A stretch of 64,000 bases of DNA from Haliclystus octoradiatus (Eukaryota; Cnidaria; Staurozoa; Stauromedusae; Haliclystidae): positions 14,950,336 to 15,014,335 of the forward strand of contig OU744454.1 in assembly GCA_916610825.1 (NCBI GenBank), read 5' to 3'. Positions 17,002 to 28,628 of the stretch are shown piece by piece. The first letter of the stretch is position 1. Every line of letters begins with the position of its first letter. Under the pieces are notes generated by a model that saw only the letters and a list, made by a program, of their open reading frames with translations, had not been told where the DNA came from and did not search any database. The translations under genes were made by a program, and so were the position numbers.

Positions 17002-18764
17002 ATGTCTCTTTTATCATTCAAGACTTTGATTGTAATTATTGTCCTTGTTCATTGGACGACAGCAAGGCACCCAAGAGGTAAGAACATTTGATTGTAGTAG
17101 TTTAAGGATAACAGATCAGTTAATTACTGAGCTAATGTTTTCCTCGTACGTACGACGGCAAAGATATTTTCGCACTCTCTACGACAGGTATTTTCTACTT
17201 GATATTTACTGCTCTATTTCCTTCGATTTGCTGAAAATTTTCTGAAAAACGGACTACGGAAATGGCACATTAGTTTGGATTGAGCTCCATCTATTTTCAA
17301 TTATACAGTAATGTAGAATTTAGTTATGATATTGTTTATGGTAACACGTCTTCCTGGTCTCAGTTTTATATCTGTGTGAAGTGTTGTAGTGAAGAATAAA
17401 GTTTATAACGTGAATTTAACTGCGTGTTTTCTGTCTCCTCCATGCCGACCTTGTAAGATTCTTACGGGGTCGGCATGGAGGAGAAAGAAAACACGCAATT
17501 AAATTCACGTTATAAACTTTATTCTATCTTCCGCGACAGTCAACAAGCAAGAGGGCGAAACAACAGGCATTCAAAATACATATAACAGTTACTAATCACA
17601 TGGCATCACATGCACTCAAACAATACAATCACGTGAACAACATGCACAATACCTAAAATACTACATGATACGACATATTCAAAACATCGTCACTACGACA
17701 CTTCACACAGATATACAACTGAGACCAGGAAGACGTGTTACCATAAACAATATCATAACTAAATCCTACACGCCCCCCCTGAACTCAAGATCACATATTA
17801 CTATCACATATTACATATTACTACATATCAATATATCACACAAGTAAATCACGGTCGTGGCTAGATCAGGGGTAACTTAAGGACATTTTGTGAATTTTTA
17901 TGAATTATTTTATTTGTATTAAATTCAGTTTTCAACTGATTTTAAAAATTCTTTTTGCATCTTGTACCTCTGTATATGTACCACAAATCTACTATGTATA
18001 ATTAAAAAAATAAAAAAGTTATTCAACTTTTGAACTAAACCTGGTGATAAACCTTTTTGGCTGCCTAACATTTGTTGTAATAATTTTTTTATTTTTCATT
18101 TTATGCAAGACAGATTTGTAGTAAATATATTTAGGTACGAGATGCAAAACGAATTTTTTAAAATCTGTTGAAAACAGAATTTAACACAAATAAAAGAAGC
18201 AATAAAAAGCCATAAAAATGTCCTTGAGTTACCCCTGTTCTAGCCACGACCGTAAATCACCCAATCGATTCTTCAAAGAATTTCACCACACTCTAAAATC
18301 ACACGTTATATAATCAATAAACATTGACCTTTGTTCCATAGCTTTGATTGTAATTTCGAAGCATATGACTACAATTTGATTTATTTATCTCATATTTTAA
18401 CTCTCAAGGGCTTGGGTCTGGACTTGGATCCGGTAGTGGCTCAGGACTAGGGTCTGGACATGGATCTGGCAGTGGCTCAGGACTAGGGTCTGGACATGGA
18501 TCTGGCAGTGGCTCAGGGCTTGGGTCTGGACATGGATCTGGCAATGGTTCAGGGCTTGGGTCTGGACTTGGATCTGGCAGTGGCTCGGGACTTGGGTCTG
18601 GACTTGGATCTGGCAATGGCTCAGGACTTGGGTCTGGACTTGGATCTGGCAGTGGCTCAGGGCTTGGATCTGGACTTGGATCTGGCAGTGGCTCAGGGCT
18701 TGGGTCTGGATATGGATCTGGCAGTGGCTCAGGGCTTGGATCTGGAAGTGGTTCAGGAAACTAA
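17002..18764 (+). CDS. Secreted Gly/Ser-rich repeat protein, array copy 2
   Basis: Exons 17002-17077 and 18409-18764, with the same phase-1 join and 143-aa product as copy 1. No difference from copy 1 was noticed in either exon, although intron and downstream bases differ at a few sites (for example CAAAGAA for CAATGAA just before 18280). The intron again holds the nested foldback repeat and the 399-bp MITE. The identity of a fast-mutating 36-bp repeat exon suggests very recent duplication or gene conversion. All three copies keep the TATA box, so all could be transcribed and would add to product dose. Function is unknown. Confidence 0.72.
17318..17764. repeat. Nested foldback repeat, unit 2
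   Basis: Same arms and inner hairpin as 12580-13026, in the intron of copy 2. Confidence 0.75.
17853..18251. mobile_element. Mutator-like MITE, unit 2
   Basis: Same inverted ends and GTAAATCAC duplication as the element at 13115-13513. It was copied with the unit, not independently inserted. Confidence 0.82.
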
Positions 18765-18981
18765 TATTTGCTTTTGTTGGTCGTGCTTTCTTCATAATGA
18801 ATTTGATATAAATAATAAGGAGTTTGATAATGGGTCCATTTTGTAATATTTTTCTTATTCTCTATTTATATTTAAAAGAGTAGATCTGTGATGAATCAGC
18901 TACTGTATGTTTTGAATTTATATAAAAGTTATCCATCAAACTTACAATTCTTCTTTATGCATTCCATTACTAGTACCGTTC

Positions 18982-19152
18982 GCGATTTGACAAACAGATA
19001 GAAGATTCGACCACCTGCGTTCAGATGGCTTCAGATAGCTTGCGTGTTAGGCGTTGGACGCACAACCAGAGCACAGTGACCGCTTTTGATATGCTACGGC
19101 ACATGACATGGGCGCGCAGGTGGTCGAATCTTCTACCTGTTTGTCAAATCGC
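18982..19152. mobile_element. 171-bp MITE, unit 2
   Basis: Same ends and GTACCGTTC duplication as 14244-14414. Confidence 0.82.
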
Positions 19153-19324
19153 GTACCGTTCACATTACTCCCCTGATTAGCATTTTCATATGTCTCTTTG
19201 CTATTCTCAATTGCCTCTTCTACTATAGCTGCGACACCATGTAAATTTGTTCTTGACCATGGAGTTCACATGTAATATGAAATTCTGAACGTTTGCTAAA
19301 TAATAACCAGCAATGTTTCATATT

Positions 19325-19410
19325 AGCCTCATTCCATCACGGCCCTCGTTTCTGCGTGGCATTTCAACTGGAGCGCCGCGCGGAAATGAGGACTGTGATG
19401 GAATGAGGCT
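19325..19410. repeat. 86-bp hairpin repeat, unit 2
   Basis: Same hairpin as 14587-14672. Confidence 0.7.
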
Positions 19411-20060
19411 CGTGTCATATTAGCACTGTTGAGAGAATTACCTGTAAAAGTAATTAACTACTTCACTCTTTCTCTAAAACGTTTTTAATTACTCCTAAAA
19501 TTATTGCAAAGTAAGTAATACCAAGGAACACGCTGCTTTTGTTATCAACTCTATTTTGTTATAATTCTAATTAATAGGCTATCTTAACATGTTACTGTTA
19601 TTGTTATTGTTAGGAATTAGTGACGCTTACTCACAGAATAATGTCCCAGATACCCCCTAAATGGGGAGGGGCTAAAGTGACCGCTTAGAAAAGCGCTTTC
19701 AATCTCATTGGCTGATTCTGATGATTCAATCTTGCTCAAAATGTTAAGTAAACTATATTTTTGAAAGGTAATTTACAACACTTTAGGCTGCGTGGAGAAA
19801 TCTGCCGTTTCCAGTCTGATTCAATCAAATATCGGCTTTTCGCTGCAGCATATTGTTAAGCTATTGTTCATTCTTGCCTTTGTGTGAAATACATCAAGCA
19901 ATAATGTATTTTAAATAATTTTTCTTTCAAATAAATTTCTGAAGATGACATAAGCAATGTTGAAAGCTCAAGCAACATATAATTTATCGCTTACTTTATT
20001 ACACAAATAATATAATCCCGGATTTAAACCTTTAGGTTTTGTTACTACCCTGCAGTTAAA

Positions 20061-20504
20061 GTGCACATGACACCAAAAAATTTTATTCCGGAATCAAGTA
20101 GCCCATGCAAAATAAATAGGAATGGCGGCAATAATTTTTCGATTTGGACTCTTATAAGCGGAGATATTTAATTTTGAAAGTACCATATTTCAGAAATTGT
20201 GCTCCTTCGAAAGTCGGAACTCATGCCGGAATGACAAGAAAGCCCACTATGGAAAAATAACCAAGTCTAGACTTCAAAAAATCGTAACTTTTTTCTCGCG
20301 AAAAAGAAATTGTCCACTTTCCAGAACAGTTATGCCCATATCTTCGGGACACCTTGTTGGCCATATATGACTGAAATTGAACGTAAAATGTAGAGTTTAT
20401 AAAGGTTTTATTAGACTTCGATAAAGTTTTTCTGTCAAAAAGGTGTTAAAACACTGGATTAACGCATGTTATGCATCAAGGTGTTGACTACTAAAACAGC
20501 GGCA
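20061..20504. mobile_element. Truncated foldback-element arm at end of unit 2
   Basis: Outer part of the left arm of the foldback element, cut at the junction with unit 3. It keeps the CATGACACC end seen in the complete element, which unit 1 has lost by one base. Confidence 0.85.
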
Positions 20505-21548
20505 ACGTTCATACGGCTTATTTCTCCGGATTTCAGGAATCTGATTTACAGGTACCCCAACAGTAATGCTTCGTGGTACCTTTCGCTTTTGGTTTATCAC
20601 GTTCTGTGCATTGCATATCGAGTAAATTAGTTTTTAACTTGGGCAATAAACAACAACGAACGCGGTCAAAACGCAGCTAACTCAGAAATGATATAAGTGT
20701 TGTACGTTGTGCTATCCCATAAGGCTTTGCGCGAATCTATTTATAAGTCGGTGAATTGTAACAACTACTCATGGTTTTGTCAATAAAATGACATTAATCA
20801 ATAGAAAACTGTTTATTCTATCCTGATATGAAATTTCATTTCATTAAACCAACAAACAAATGAGCTACAAGGAAAAGAAAGTTTTTAGGATCATTGATCA
20901 CAAAAAGGGTAAAAATTAAACTGCTTAAATAAAATCATTATTTTTCATCTAAGATCAAAAATACTCCATCTGTGATATCTCCGTACCCATATCTCTATGT
21001 ATAAAAAGTTCAAACAAAATCCATTTTATTTTTGGAACGAAGCCGTTCGATTTTACATGGACTGACCCGCAATACATAATTTGTATAAGATTAAAGGCCT
21101 TAATTAAAAGGGAATTATGCTAGGCAATTGTCATCTTCAAGAACATACTACTACGAGGACTCGAGGAGACTTATCCAGAAAGTATTTTATTATTTGGTTT
21201 TAGTTTGGACGCAGACTATTCTAATTATCAAACGATAAAAGACGTTCTGATAACACCCAAGGTCCTTTATTCAGCATAATAGGGGCGAGGTATTTTGAAA
21301 AAACGATATTAGTGGCAATATCTGACAAATCACGACGAAGCGCAGTGACACATTTTTGATACCTTTGCCGCTTTGCCGCATAATTGCGGAAATATGTAAG
21401 CGCAAGTTTACTTCCCTTTATTTGCCAATCAGAATTGTTGACAAATAAGTAAACAACAACAATAGCCTTATTCCAGCTGGTACACGTGTGATTATCAATA
21501 TACGTTTTTGTATACACAGAAGGTGTGATTTGCATATCCAAGAAGTTT

Positions 21549-21556
21549 TATAAAAG
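21549..21556 (+). promoter_or_regulatory. TATA box of secreted repeat gene, unit 3
   Basis: TATAAAAG, 190 bp upstream of the ATG at 21739. Confidence 0.5.
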
Positions 21557-21738
21557 GGTTGGATTTGAGAAATAGATTTCAGATGTTATCGTTATTTGAG
21601 TTAAACAGGCTGTCACTTGGTTGGTCTAATTTTACAAGGACTGACTGTGTTCTTCTCATATCCCGTCTTCTTCAAAGGCTATAGATCGTAGATCTAACTT
21701 GAAGATATTTCAAAGATAAGTTGTGGTTCATTATCAAG

Positions 21739-23501
21739 ATGTCTCTTTTATCATTCAAGACTTTGATTGTAATTATTGTCCTTGTTCATTGGACGACAGC
21801 AAGGCACCCAAGAGGTAAGAACATTTGATTGTAGTAGTTTAAGGATAACAGATCAGTTAATTACTGAGCTAATGTTTTCCTCGTACGTACGACGGCAAAG
21901 ATATTTTCGCACTCTCTACGACAGGTATTTTCTACTTGATATTTACTGCTCTATTTCCTTCGATTTGCTGAAAATTTTCTGAAAAACGGACTACGGAAAT
22001 GGCACATTAGTTTGGATTGAGCTCCATCTATTTTCAATAATACAGTAATGTAGAATTTAGTTATGATATTGTTTATGGTAACACGTCTTCCTGGTCTCAG
22101 TTTTATATCTGTGTGAAGTGTTGTAGTGAAGAATAAAGTTTATAACGTGAATTTAACTGCGTGTTTTCTGTCTCCTCCATGCCGACCTTGTAAGATTCTT
22201 ACGGGGTCGGCATGGAGGAGAAAGAAAACACGCAATTAAATTCACGTTATAAACTTTATTCTATCTTCCGCGACAGTCAACAAGCAAGAGGGCGAAACAA
22301 CAGGCATTCAAAATACATATAACAGTTACTAATCACATGGCATCACATGCACTCAAACAATACAATCACGTGAACAACATGCACAATACCTAAAATACTA
22401 CATGATACGACATATTCAAAACATCGTCACTACGACACTTCACACAGATATACAACTGAGACCAGGAAGACGTGTTACCATAAACAATATCATAACTAAA
22501 TCCTACACGCCCCCCCTGAACTCAAGATCACATATTACTATCACATATTACATATTACTACATATCAATATATCACACAAGTAAATCACGGTCGTGGCTA
22601 GATCAGGGGTAACTTAAGGACATTTTGTGAATTTTTATGAATTATTTTATTTGTATTAAATTCAGTTTTCAACTGATTTTAAAAATTCTTTTTGCATCTT
22701 GTACCTCTGTATATGTACCACAAATCTACTATGTATAATTAAAAAAATAAAAAAGTTATTCAACTTTTGAACTAAACCTGGTGATAAACCTTTTTGGCTG
22801 CCTAACATTTGTTGTAATAATTTTTTTATTTTTCATTTTATGCAAGACAGATTTGTAGTAAATATATTTAGGTACGAGATGCAAAACGAATTTTTTAAAA
22901 TCTGTTGAAAACAGAATTTAACACAAATAAAAGAAGCAATAAAAAGCCATAAAAATGTCCTTGAGTTACCCCTGTTCTAGCCACGACCGTAAATCACCCA
23001 ATCGATTCTTCAATGAATTTCACCACACTCTAAAATCACACGTTATATAATCAATAAACATTGACCTTTGTTCCATAGCTTTGATTGTAATTTCGAAGCA
23101 TATGACTACAATTTGATTTATTTATCTCATATTTTAACTCTCAAGGGCTTGGGTCTGGACTTGGATCCGGTAGTGGCTCAGGACTAGGGTCTGGACATGG
23201 ATCTGGCAGTGGCTCAGGACTAGGGTCTGGACATGGATCTGGCAGTGGCTCAGGGCTTGGGTCTGGACATGGATCTGGCAATGGTTCAGGGCTTGGGTCT
23301 GGACTTGGATCTGGCAGTGGCTCGGGACTTGGGTCTGGACTTGGATCTGGCAATGGCTCAGGACTTGGGTCTGGACTTGGATCTGGCAGTGGCTCAGGGC
23401 TTGGATCTGGACTTGGATCTGGCAGTGGCTCAGGGCTTGGGTCTGGATATGGATCTGGCAGTGGCTCAGGGCTTGGATCTGGAAGTGGTTCAGGAAACTA
23501 A
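21739..23501 (+). CDS. Secreted Gly/Ser-rich repeat protein, array copy 3
   Basis: Exons 21739-21814 and 23146-23501, again a phase-1 join giving 143 aa. The signal-peptide exon, the donor and acceptor, and the order of the L/H/Y and S/N variants along the 12-residue repeats are as in copies 1 and 2. This copy is followed by the complete foldback element and not by another unit, so it marks the original end of the duplicated segment. No canonical AATAAA was seen within about 250 bp after the stop in any copy, which leaves the 3' end of the transcript unclear. Confidence 0.72.
22055..22501. repeat. Nested foldback repeat, unit 3
   Basis: Same arms and inner hairpin as 12580-13026. Confidence 0.75.
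22590..22988. mobile_element. Mutator-like MITE, unit 3
   Basis: Same element and target duplication as 13115-13513. Confidence 0.82.
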
Positions 23502-23718
23502 TATTTGCTTTTGTTGGTCGTGCTTTCTTCATAATGAATTTGATATAAATAATAAGGAGTTTGATAATGGGTCCATTTTGTAATATTTTTCTTATTCTCT
23601 ATTTATATTTAAAAGAGTAGATCTGTGATGAATCAGCTACTGTATGTTTTGAATTTATATAAAAGTTATCCATCAAACTTACAATTCTTCTTTATGCATT
23701 CCATTACTAGTACCGTTC

Positions 23719-23889
23719 GCGATTTGACAAACAGATAGAAGATTCGACCACCTGCGTTCAGATGGCTTCAGATAGCTTGCGTGTTAGGCGTTGGACGCAC
23801 AACCAGAGCACAGTGACCGCTTTTGATATGCTACGGCACATGACATGGGCGCGCAGGTGGTCGAATCTTCTACCTGTTTGTCAAATCGC
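23719..23889. mobile_element. 171-bp MITE, unit 3
   Basis: Same element and target duplication as 14244-14414. Confidence 0.82.
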
Positions 23890-24061
23890 GTACCGTTCAC
23901 ATTACTCCCCTGATTAGCATTTTCATATGTCTCTTTGCTATTCTCAATTGCCTCTTCTACTATAACTGCGACACCATGTAAATTTGTTCTTGACCATGGA
24001 GTTCACATGTAATATGAAATTCTGAACGTTTGCTAAATAATAACCAGCAATGTTTCATATT

Positions 24062-24147
24062 AGCCTCATTCCATCACGGCCCTCGTTTCTGCGTGGCATT
24101 TCAACTGGAGCGCCGCGCGGAAATGAGGACTGTGATGGAATGAGGCT
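24062..24147. repeat. 86-bp hairpin repeat, unit 3
   Basis: Same hairpin as 14587-14672. Confidence 0.7.
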
Positions 24148-24796
24148 CGTGTCATATTAGCACTGTTGTGAGAATTACCTGTAAAAGTAATTAACTACTT
24201 CACTCTTTCTCTAAAACGTTTTTAATTACTCCTAAAATTATTGCAAAGTAAGTAATACCAAGGAACACGCTGCTTTTGTTATCAACTCTATTTTGTTATA
24301 ATTCTAATTAATAGGCTATCTTAACATGTTACTGTTATTGTTATTGTTAGGAATTAGTGACGCTTACTCACAGAATAATGTCCCAGATACCCCCTAAATG
24401 GGGAGGGGCTAAAGTGACCGCTTAGAAAAGCGCTTTCAATCTCATTGGCTGATTCTGATGATTCAATCTTGCTCAAAATGTTAAGTAAACTATATTTTTG
24501 AAAGGTAATTTACAACACTTTAGGCTGCGTGGAGAAATCTGCCGTTTCCAGTCTGATTCAATCAAATATCGGCTTTTCGCTGCAGCATATTGTTAAGCTA
24601 TTGTTCATTCTTGCCTTTGTGTGAAATACATCAAGCAATAATGTATTTTAAATAATTTTTCTTTCAAATAAATTTCTGAAGATGACATAAGCAATGTTGA
24701 AAGCTCAAGCAACATATAATTTATCGCTTACTTTATTACACAAATAATATAATCCCGGATTTAAACCTTTAGGTTTTGTTACTACCCTGCAGTTAA

Positions 24797-27078
24797 AGTG
24801 CACATGACACCAAAAAATTTTATTCCGGAATCAAGTAGCCCATGCAAAATAAATAGGAATGGCGGCAATAATTTTTCGATTTGGACTCTTATAAGCGGAG
24901 ATATTTAATTTTGAAAGTACCATATTTCAGAAATTGTGCTCCTTCGAAAGTCGGAACTCATGCCGGAATGACAAGAAAGCCCACTATGGAAAAATAACCA
25001 AGTCTAGACTTCAAAAAATCGTAACTTTTTTCTCGCGAAAAAGAAATTGTCCACTTTCCAGAACAGATATGCCCATATCTTCGGGACACCTTGTTGGCCA
25101 TATATGACTGAAATTGAACGTAAAATGTAGAGTTTATAAAGGTTTTATTAGACTTCGATAAAGTTTTTCTGTCAAAAAGGTGTTAAAACACTGGATTAAC
25201 GCATGTTATGCATCAAGGTGTTGACTACTAAAACAGCGGCAAAATGCTTTGTATTCACTTCGCCGCGGATGATGATCTAAACGTCTATAAAATTAAAAAA
25301 AAAATTCATTGCGCTATTTTGGTCGATCTCCCGCAGCTTAACGTCAGTGCTTCACTGATTTGTTAGCTTCAATCTCAATGATTGGCTATTAAAAACCATT
25401 GCATGACCCCCTGTTTGCCTTGCAGCAGACGCGTTTCTTCAACAAAAACACAATTATAGAAAGATGAAATCGACACACGCAATGTGTTTAATATAGTTTT
25501 ATATTCGATGGACAACGGTTGTTGTCGACTTCTTCACAAAGCTATCCTGTCTAAGAATTATATTTAATCAATGAATTTAATATGCTGGAGATGTTTTTAT
25601 CTGATATATAAAATACAATATTATATCACAAAAGACGTAATATATTGACGACACAGAGAGGTGTCTCATATTCGGGGAAAGATGGATATAATAATTGACT
25701 GAAACTAAAACATTTTGTACAGTTTAGACACACATATGGACAGTTTTACATTAATTTTGGCTTTCAAATCAACTTCATTGTTCAACTAATTTACATTTTA
25801 TGTTGACTAAGACTAGATGTTATTCGTGAAATTATACACTGCAGTAACAAATCATATGATATTGCATTGTTTTTCGTTTCGAGCACTTCAGTGAGTGAAT
25901 CATCGCTACAGATACACATGGCGAGTAGAACCGCCTTCAATGTCTGTATTATATTTACCTAGACCCTGAAATAATTCGAGTGTGCCCAGTGCATATCAGC
26001 ATGCGAGTGTTGCTCAAGCAGAATCAAATCATGAGGATCATCACGAATAACATTTAGCCTTCGTCAACATAAAATGTAAATTACTTGAACAATGAAGTTG
26101 AATTTGAAAGTCAAAATTAATGTAAAACTGTCCATATGTGTGTCCAAACCGTACAAAATGTTTTGGTTTCAGTGAATTATTATTTCCATCATTACCCAAA
26201 TGTAAGACACCTCTCTGTGTCGTCAATTGATATATTAAAGTCTTTTGTGATATAATATTGTATTTTATATATCAGATAAAAACATCTCCAGCATATAAAA
26301 TTCATTGATTAAATATAATTCTTAGACAGGATAACTTTGTGAAGAGGTCGACAACAACCGTTGTCCATCGAATATAAAACTATATTAAACACATTTGCGT
26401 GTGTCGATTTCATCTTTCAGTAATTGTGTTTTTGTTGAAGAAACGCGTCTGTTGCAAGGCAAACAGGGGGTCATGCAATGGTTTTTAATAGCCAATCATT
26501 GAGATTGAAGCTAACAAATCAGTGAAGCACTGACGTTAAGCTGCGGGAGATCGACCAAAATAGCGCAATGAATTTTTTTCAATTTTATAGACGTTAAGAT
26601 CATCATCCGCGGCGAAGTGAATACAAAGCGTTTTGCCACTGTTTTAGTAGTCAACACCTTGATGCGTAACATGCGTTAATCCAGTGTTTTAACACCTTTT
26701 TGACAGAAAAACTCCATCGAAGTCTAATAAAACCTTTATAAACTCTACATTTTACGTTCAAATTCAGTCATATATGGCCAACAAGGTGTCCCGAAGATAT
26801 GGGCATATCTGTTCTGGAAACTGGACAATTTCTTTTTCGCGAGATAAAAGTTACGATTTTTTGAAGTCTAGACTTGGTTATTTTTCCATAGTGGGCTTTC
26901 TTGTCATTCCGGCATGAGTTCCGACTTTCGAAGGAGCACAATTTCTGAAATATGGTACTTTCAAAATTAAATATCTCCGCTTATAAGAGTCCAAATCGAA
27001 AAATTATTGCCGCCATTCCTATTTATTTTGCATGGGCTACTTGATTCCGGAATAAAATTTTTTGGTGTCATGTGCACT
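24797..27078. mobile_element. Large foldback element with ~1-kb inverted arms, TTAA-flanked
   Basis: The left arm (24797-25829) and right arm (26041-27078) are reverse complements over more than 1 kb with scattered mismatches. They enclose about 210 bp of unlike sequence. The ends are AGTGCACATGACACC / GGTGTCATGTGCACT and are flanked by TTAA on both sides (24793-24796 and 27079-27082). TTAA duplication suggests mobilisation by a piggyBac-type or other TTAA-targeting transposase, though the ends do not start with the usual CCY. No protein is encoded; the reading frame on the minus strand of the right arm (26041-26226) looks accidental. The right end of the tandem array falls inside the left arm at 25242. 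Confidence 0.85.
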
Positions 27079-27157
27079 TTAATCAAAACTCTTGAAATAT
27101 TAATCAGGATTCAAAACTTTGATGAAATATAAATCCTGTTTGGATGATAATTCTTAA

Positions 27158-27357
27158 AGGGGCAAAATTGACCGGCGACTGCTGCGAGCACAAGTTGAAT
27201 TTATGCTTAGCGTAATTCAACCGTCTCGCTTTGAAACAATTGTTATACGCAGGACTAACTTGTAATAAAATTCATGTCAACAATGAACATTGTGTTATAA
27301 CAATAAGCGTGCACGTGATCCTAAGTGCGTAGCGCCTGTCGGTCATTTTTGCTCCTT
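27158..27357. mobile_element. MITE, copy 2 of a TA-flanked family (complete)
   Basis: Ends AAGGGGCAAAATTGACCG and CGGTCATTTTTGCTCCTT are imperfect inverted repeats, with TA on both sides. The body matches 8645-8820 but has an additional GTGCACGTGATC-containing segment near 27312. No coding capacity. Confidence 0.72.
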
Positions 27358-27496
27358 TAACATATAAAAGAGAGTCACTTCAAATTCTCTATCAAAATAT
27401 TCGAAAGTAGTATTATTCGAATAACCGTGTTATGATCTGTGTTTTTATAAGGCTTGCTATTGAATTTATGTTTTTTTCTTTTCGTATCGAAACAAA

Positions 27497-27724
27497 ATGC
27501 ATCTTTTCATTTTGCGGCCTTTACGGGTTTACGTCATCGCTGCTACTGTGTTCGCGAGGAATCTCCCCGTAGATCTCCCCAAGGATCTCACCAATTTATC
27601 GCTCAGTGAAATCGCACGTGCTCTTTCTGATCGCACGGCCTTTTATTTAAAGCTGCAAGTTCACGGCTTTTGGTATTTTGTACGCGCGAACGTAGATAAT
27701 CTATTGAATGATTCGAATGCATGA
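27497..27724 (+). CDS. Hypothetical 75-aa open reading frame
   Basis: ATG at 27497 in a favourable AAAATGC context; 75 codons to TGA. The N-terminus is hydrophobic (FILRPLRVYVIAATVFA) and could be a signal or anchor, followed by LPVDLPKDLTNLS and a mixed polar remainder. It is more GC-rich than its surroundings. It lies between a MITE and the LTR retrotransposon, with no splice partner identified. The family was not recognised, and it may be a chance frame or a transposon fragment. Confidence 0.3.
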   Translation: MHLFILRPLRVYVIAATVFARNLPVDLPKDLTNLSLSEIARALSDRTAFYLKLQVHGFWYFVRANVDNLLNDSNA

Positions 27725-27804
27725 TTTATTTGACCACTTCACTTACTTGAATGTTTTAATGGGCCGACATTAAACCCAGCTAACTCAATGCTAGTAATAT
27801 ATAA

Positions 27805-27944
27805 TGTTGTATACTACACGCATGCGCATAACGCATGCTTAAGAGTAAGAACACTCATTCATATCTTGTACGCTAGAATACATGACGTATAATAAACTAC
27901 AGCATTTACATCGTTGTTCTCTCTGTTGTCTCGAGTTACTTACA
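27805..27944 (+). repeat. 5' LTR
   Basis: TG...CA-bounded 140-bp repeat. It contains the palindromic GCATGCGCATAACGCATGC and an AATAAACTACAGC stretch that could serve as a polyadenylation signal. Confidence 0.93.
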
Positions 27945-27962
27945 TGGCGCAGTTGATATAGG
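27945..27962 (+). promoter_or_regulatory. Primer-binding site
   Basis: TGGCGCAGTTGATATAGG begins immediately after the LTR. TGG-initial sites pair with the CCA end of a tRNA; the tRNA species was not identified. Confidence 0.6.
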
Positions 27963-28023
27963 AATAATCCTTCATTGACATTTTATTTAATTTTATATTT
28001 TATAATTTTATATTAATTTCAAA

Positions 28024-28628
28024 ATGTCAACTACTACTAGAGGCGCAGCTAAAGCGAAAGACAGCGATGCTCAAACTAATGACGGTGCTGGTGAATCAAC
28101 GGAAATATCCGAAGTGATGTTATTATTAAAGAAAATGATGTCAGACCAAGAGGTGAACCTACGGGAACAACACCGTAAAGACGAAGAGAATAATAAAAAC
28201 ATGGAATCTCTACGTGATGTGCAGCAGACTCAAGCAATTGCCATGGAAAAATTAATGACAAAGATTCTCCAACCACAACAAACGGATAATACCGACGAAG
28301 TGATATTACAAAATGACTCCGTTCATATTCTCCGCCGACACCGGAGACCGTCCAACCGTCACACAAGCAAAGTTACACGTTAAAGAGTGCTCAACCTCCA
28401 AGCAAATTAGCTCCAACCATGAACTTATCCAACTTTAATGCATGGAAGAAATCATGGAGTGATTACGCAGAGCTTTCGGGAATAACTGCTTTTCCACAAT
28501 CCGTTCAACTTTCCGCATTGCGGACATGCATGAATCAAGACATGCTGACATTATTGGAAACCCGATTAAATATTGCAGATGATACAACTAAAGATGTTAA
28601 TGAGGTATTGGTTATTATTCAGAAATAG
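28024..28628 (+). pseudogene. Gag N-terminal region of the LTR element, broken
   Basis: An ATG at 28024 opens a 119-codon frame, rich in charged residues, that ends at 28381-28383. The following Gag-like sequence (from about 28325, including the segment after the ATG at 28419) is in another frame and runs to a TAG at 28626-28628, which continues in the same frame as the large Pol frame. So there is one apparent frame change near 28300-28330 and one in-frame stop. Programmed frameshifting or read-through cannot be excluded, but the position inside Gag, and not at its end, suggests inactivating mutations. The role would be the structural particle protein of the retrotransposon. Confidence 0.7.

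Larger units (their letters stand above)
11028..25242. repeat. Tandem array: three nearly identical ~4.74-kb units
   Basis: Units are 11028-15765, 15766-20504 and 20505-25242. Each starts ACGTTCATACGGC and ends within a foldback-element arm (...ACTAAAACAGCGGCA). Differences are few. Unit 1 lacks one base in the CATGACACC stretch at its end. Unit 2 has GAGAGAATT where units 1 and 3 have GTGAGAATT. Unit 3 has a small deletion near 20695. Each unit has the same promoter, the same two-exon secreted Gly/Ser-repeat gene and the same set of small transposons. The low divergence means recent duplication or homogenisation. Breakpoint bases show only 2-4 bp of A-rich microhomology. Confidence 0.95.

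Noticed and set aside
11028-25242. Array considered as a CRISPR or rDNA-like locus
   Set aside because: Units are 4.7 kb with eukaryotic spliced genes. There are no short spaced repeats and no rRNA sequence.
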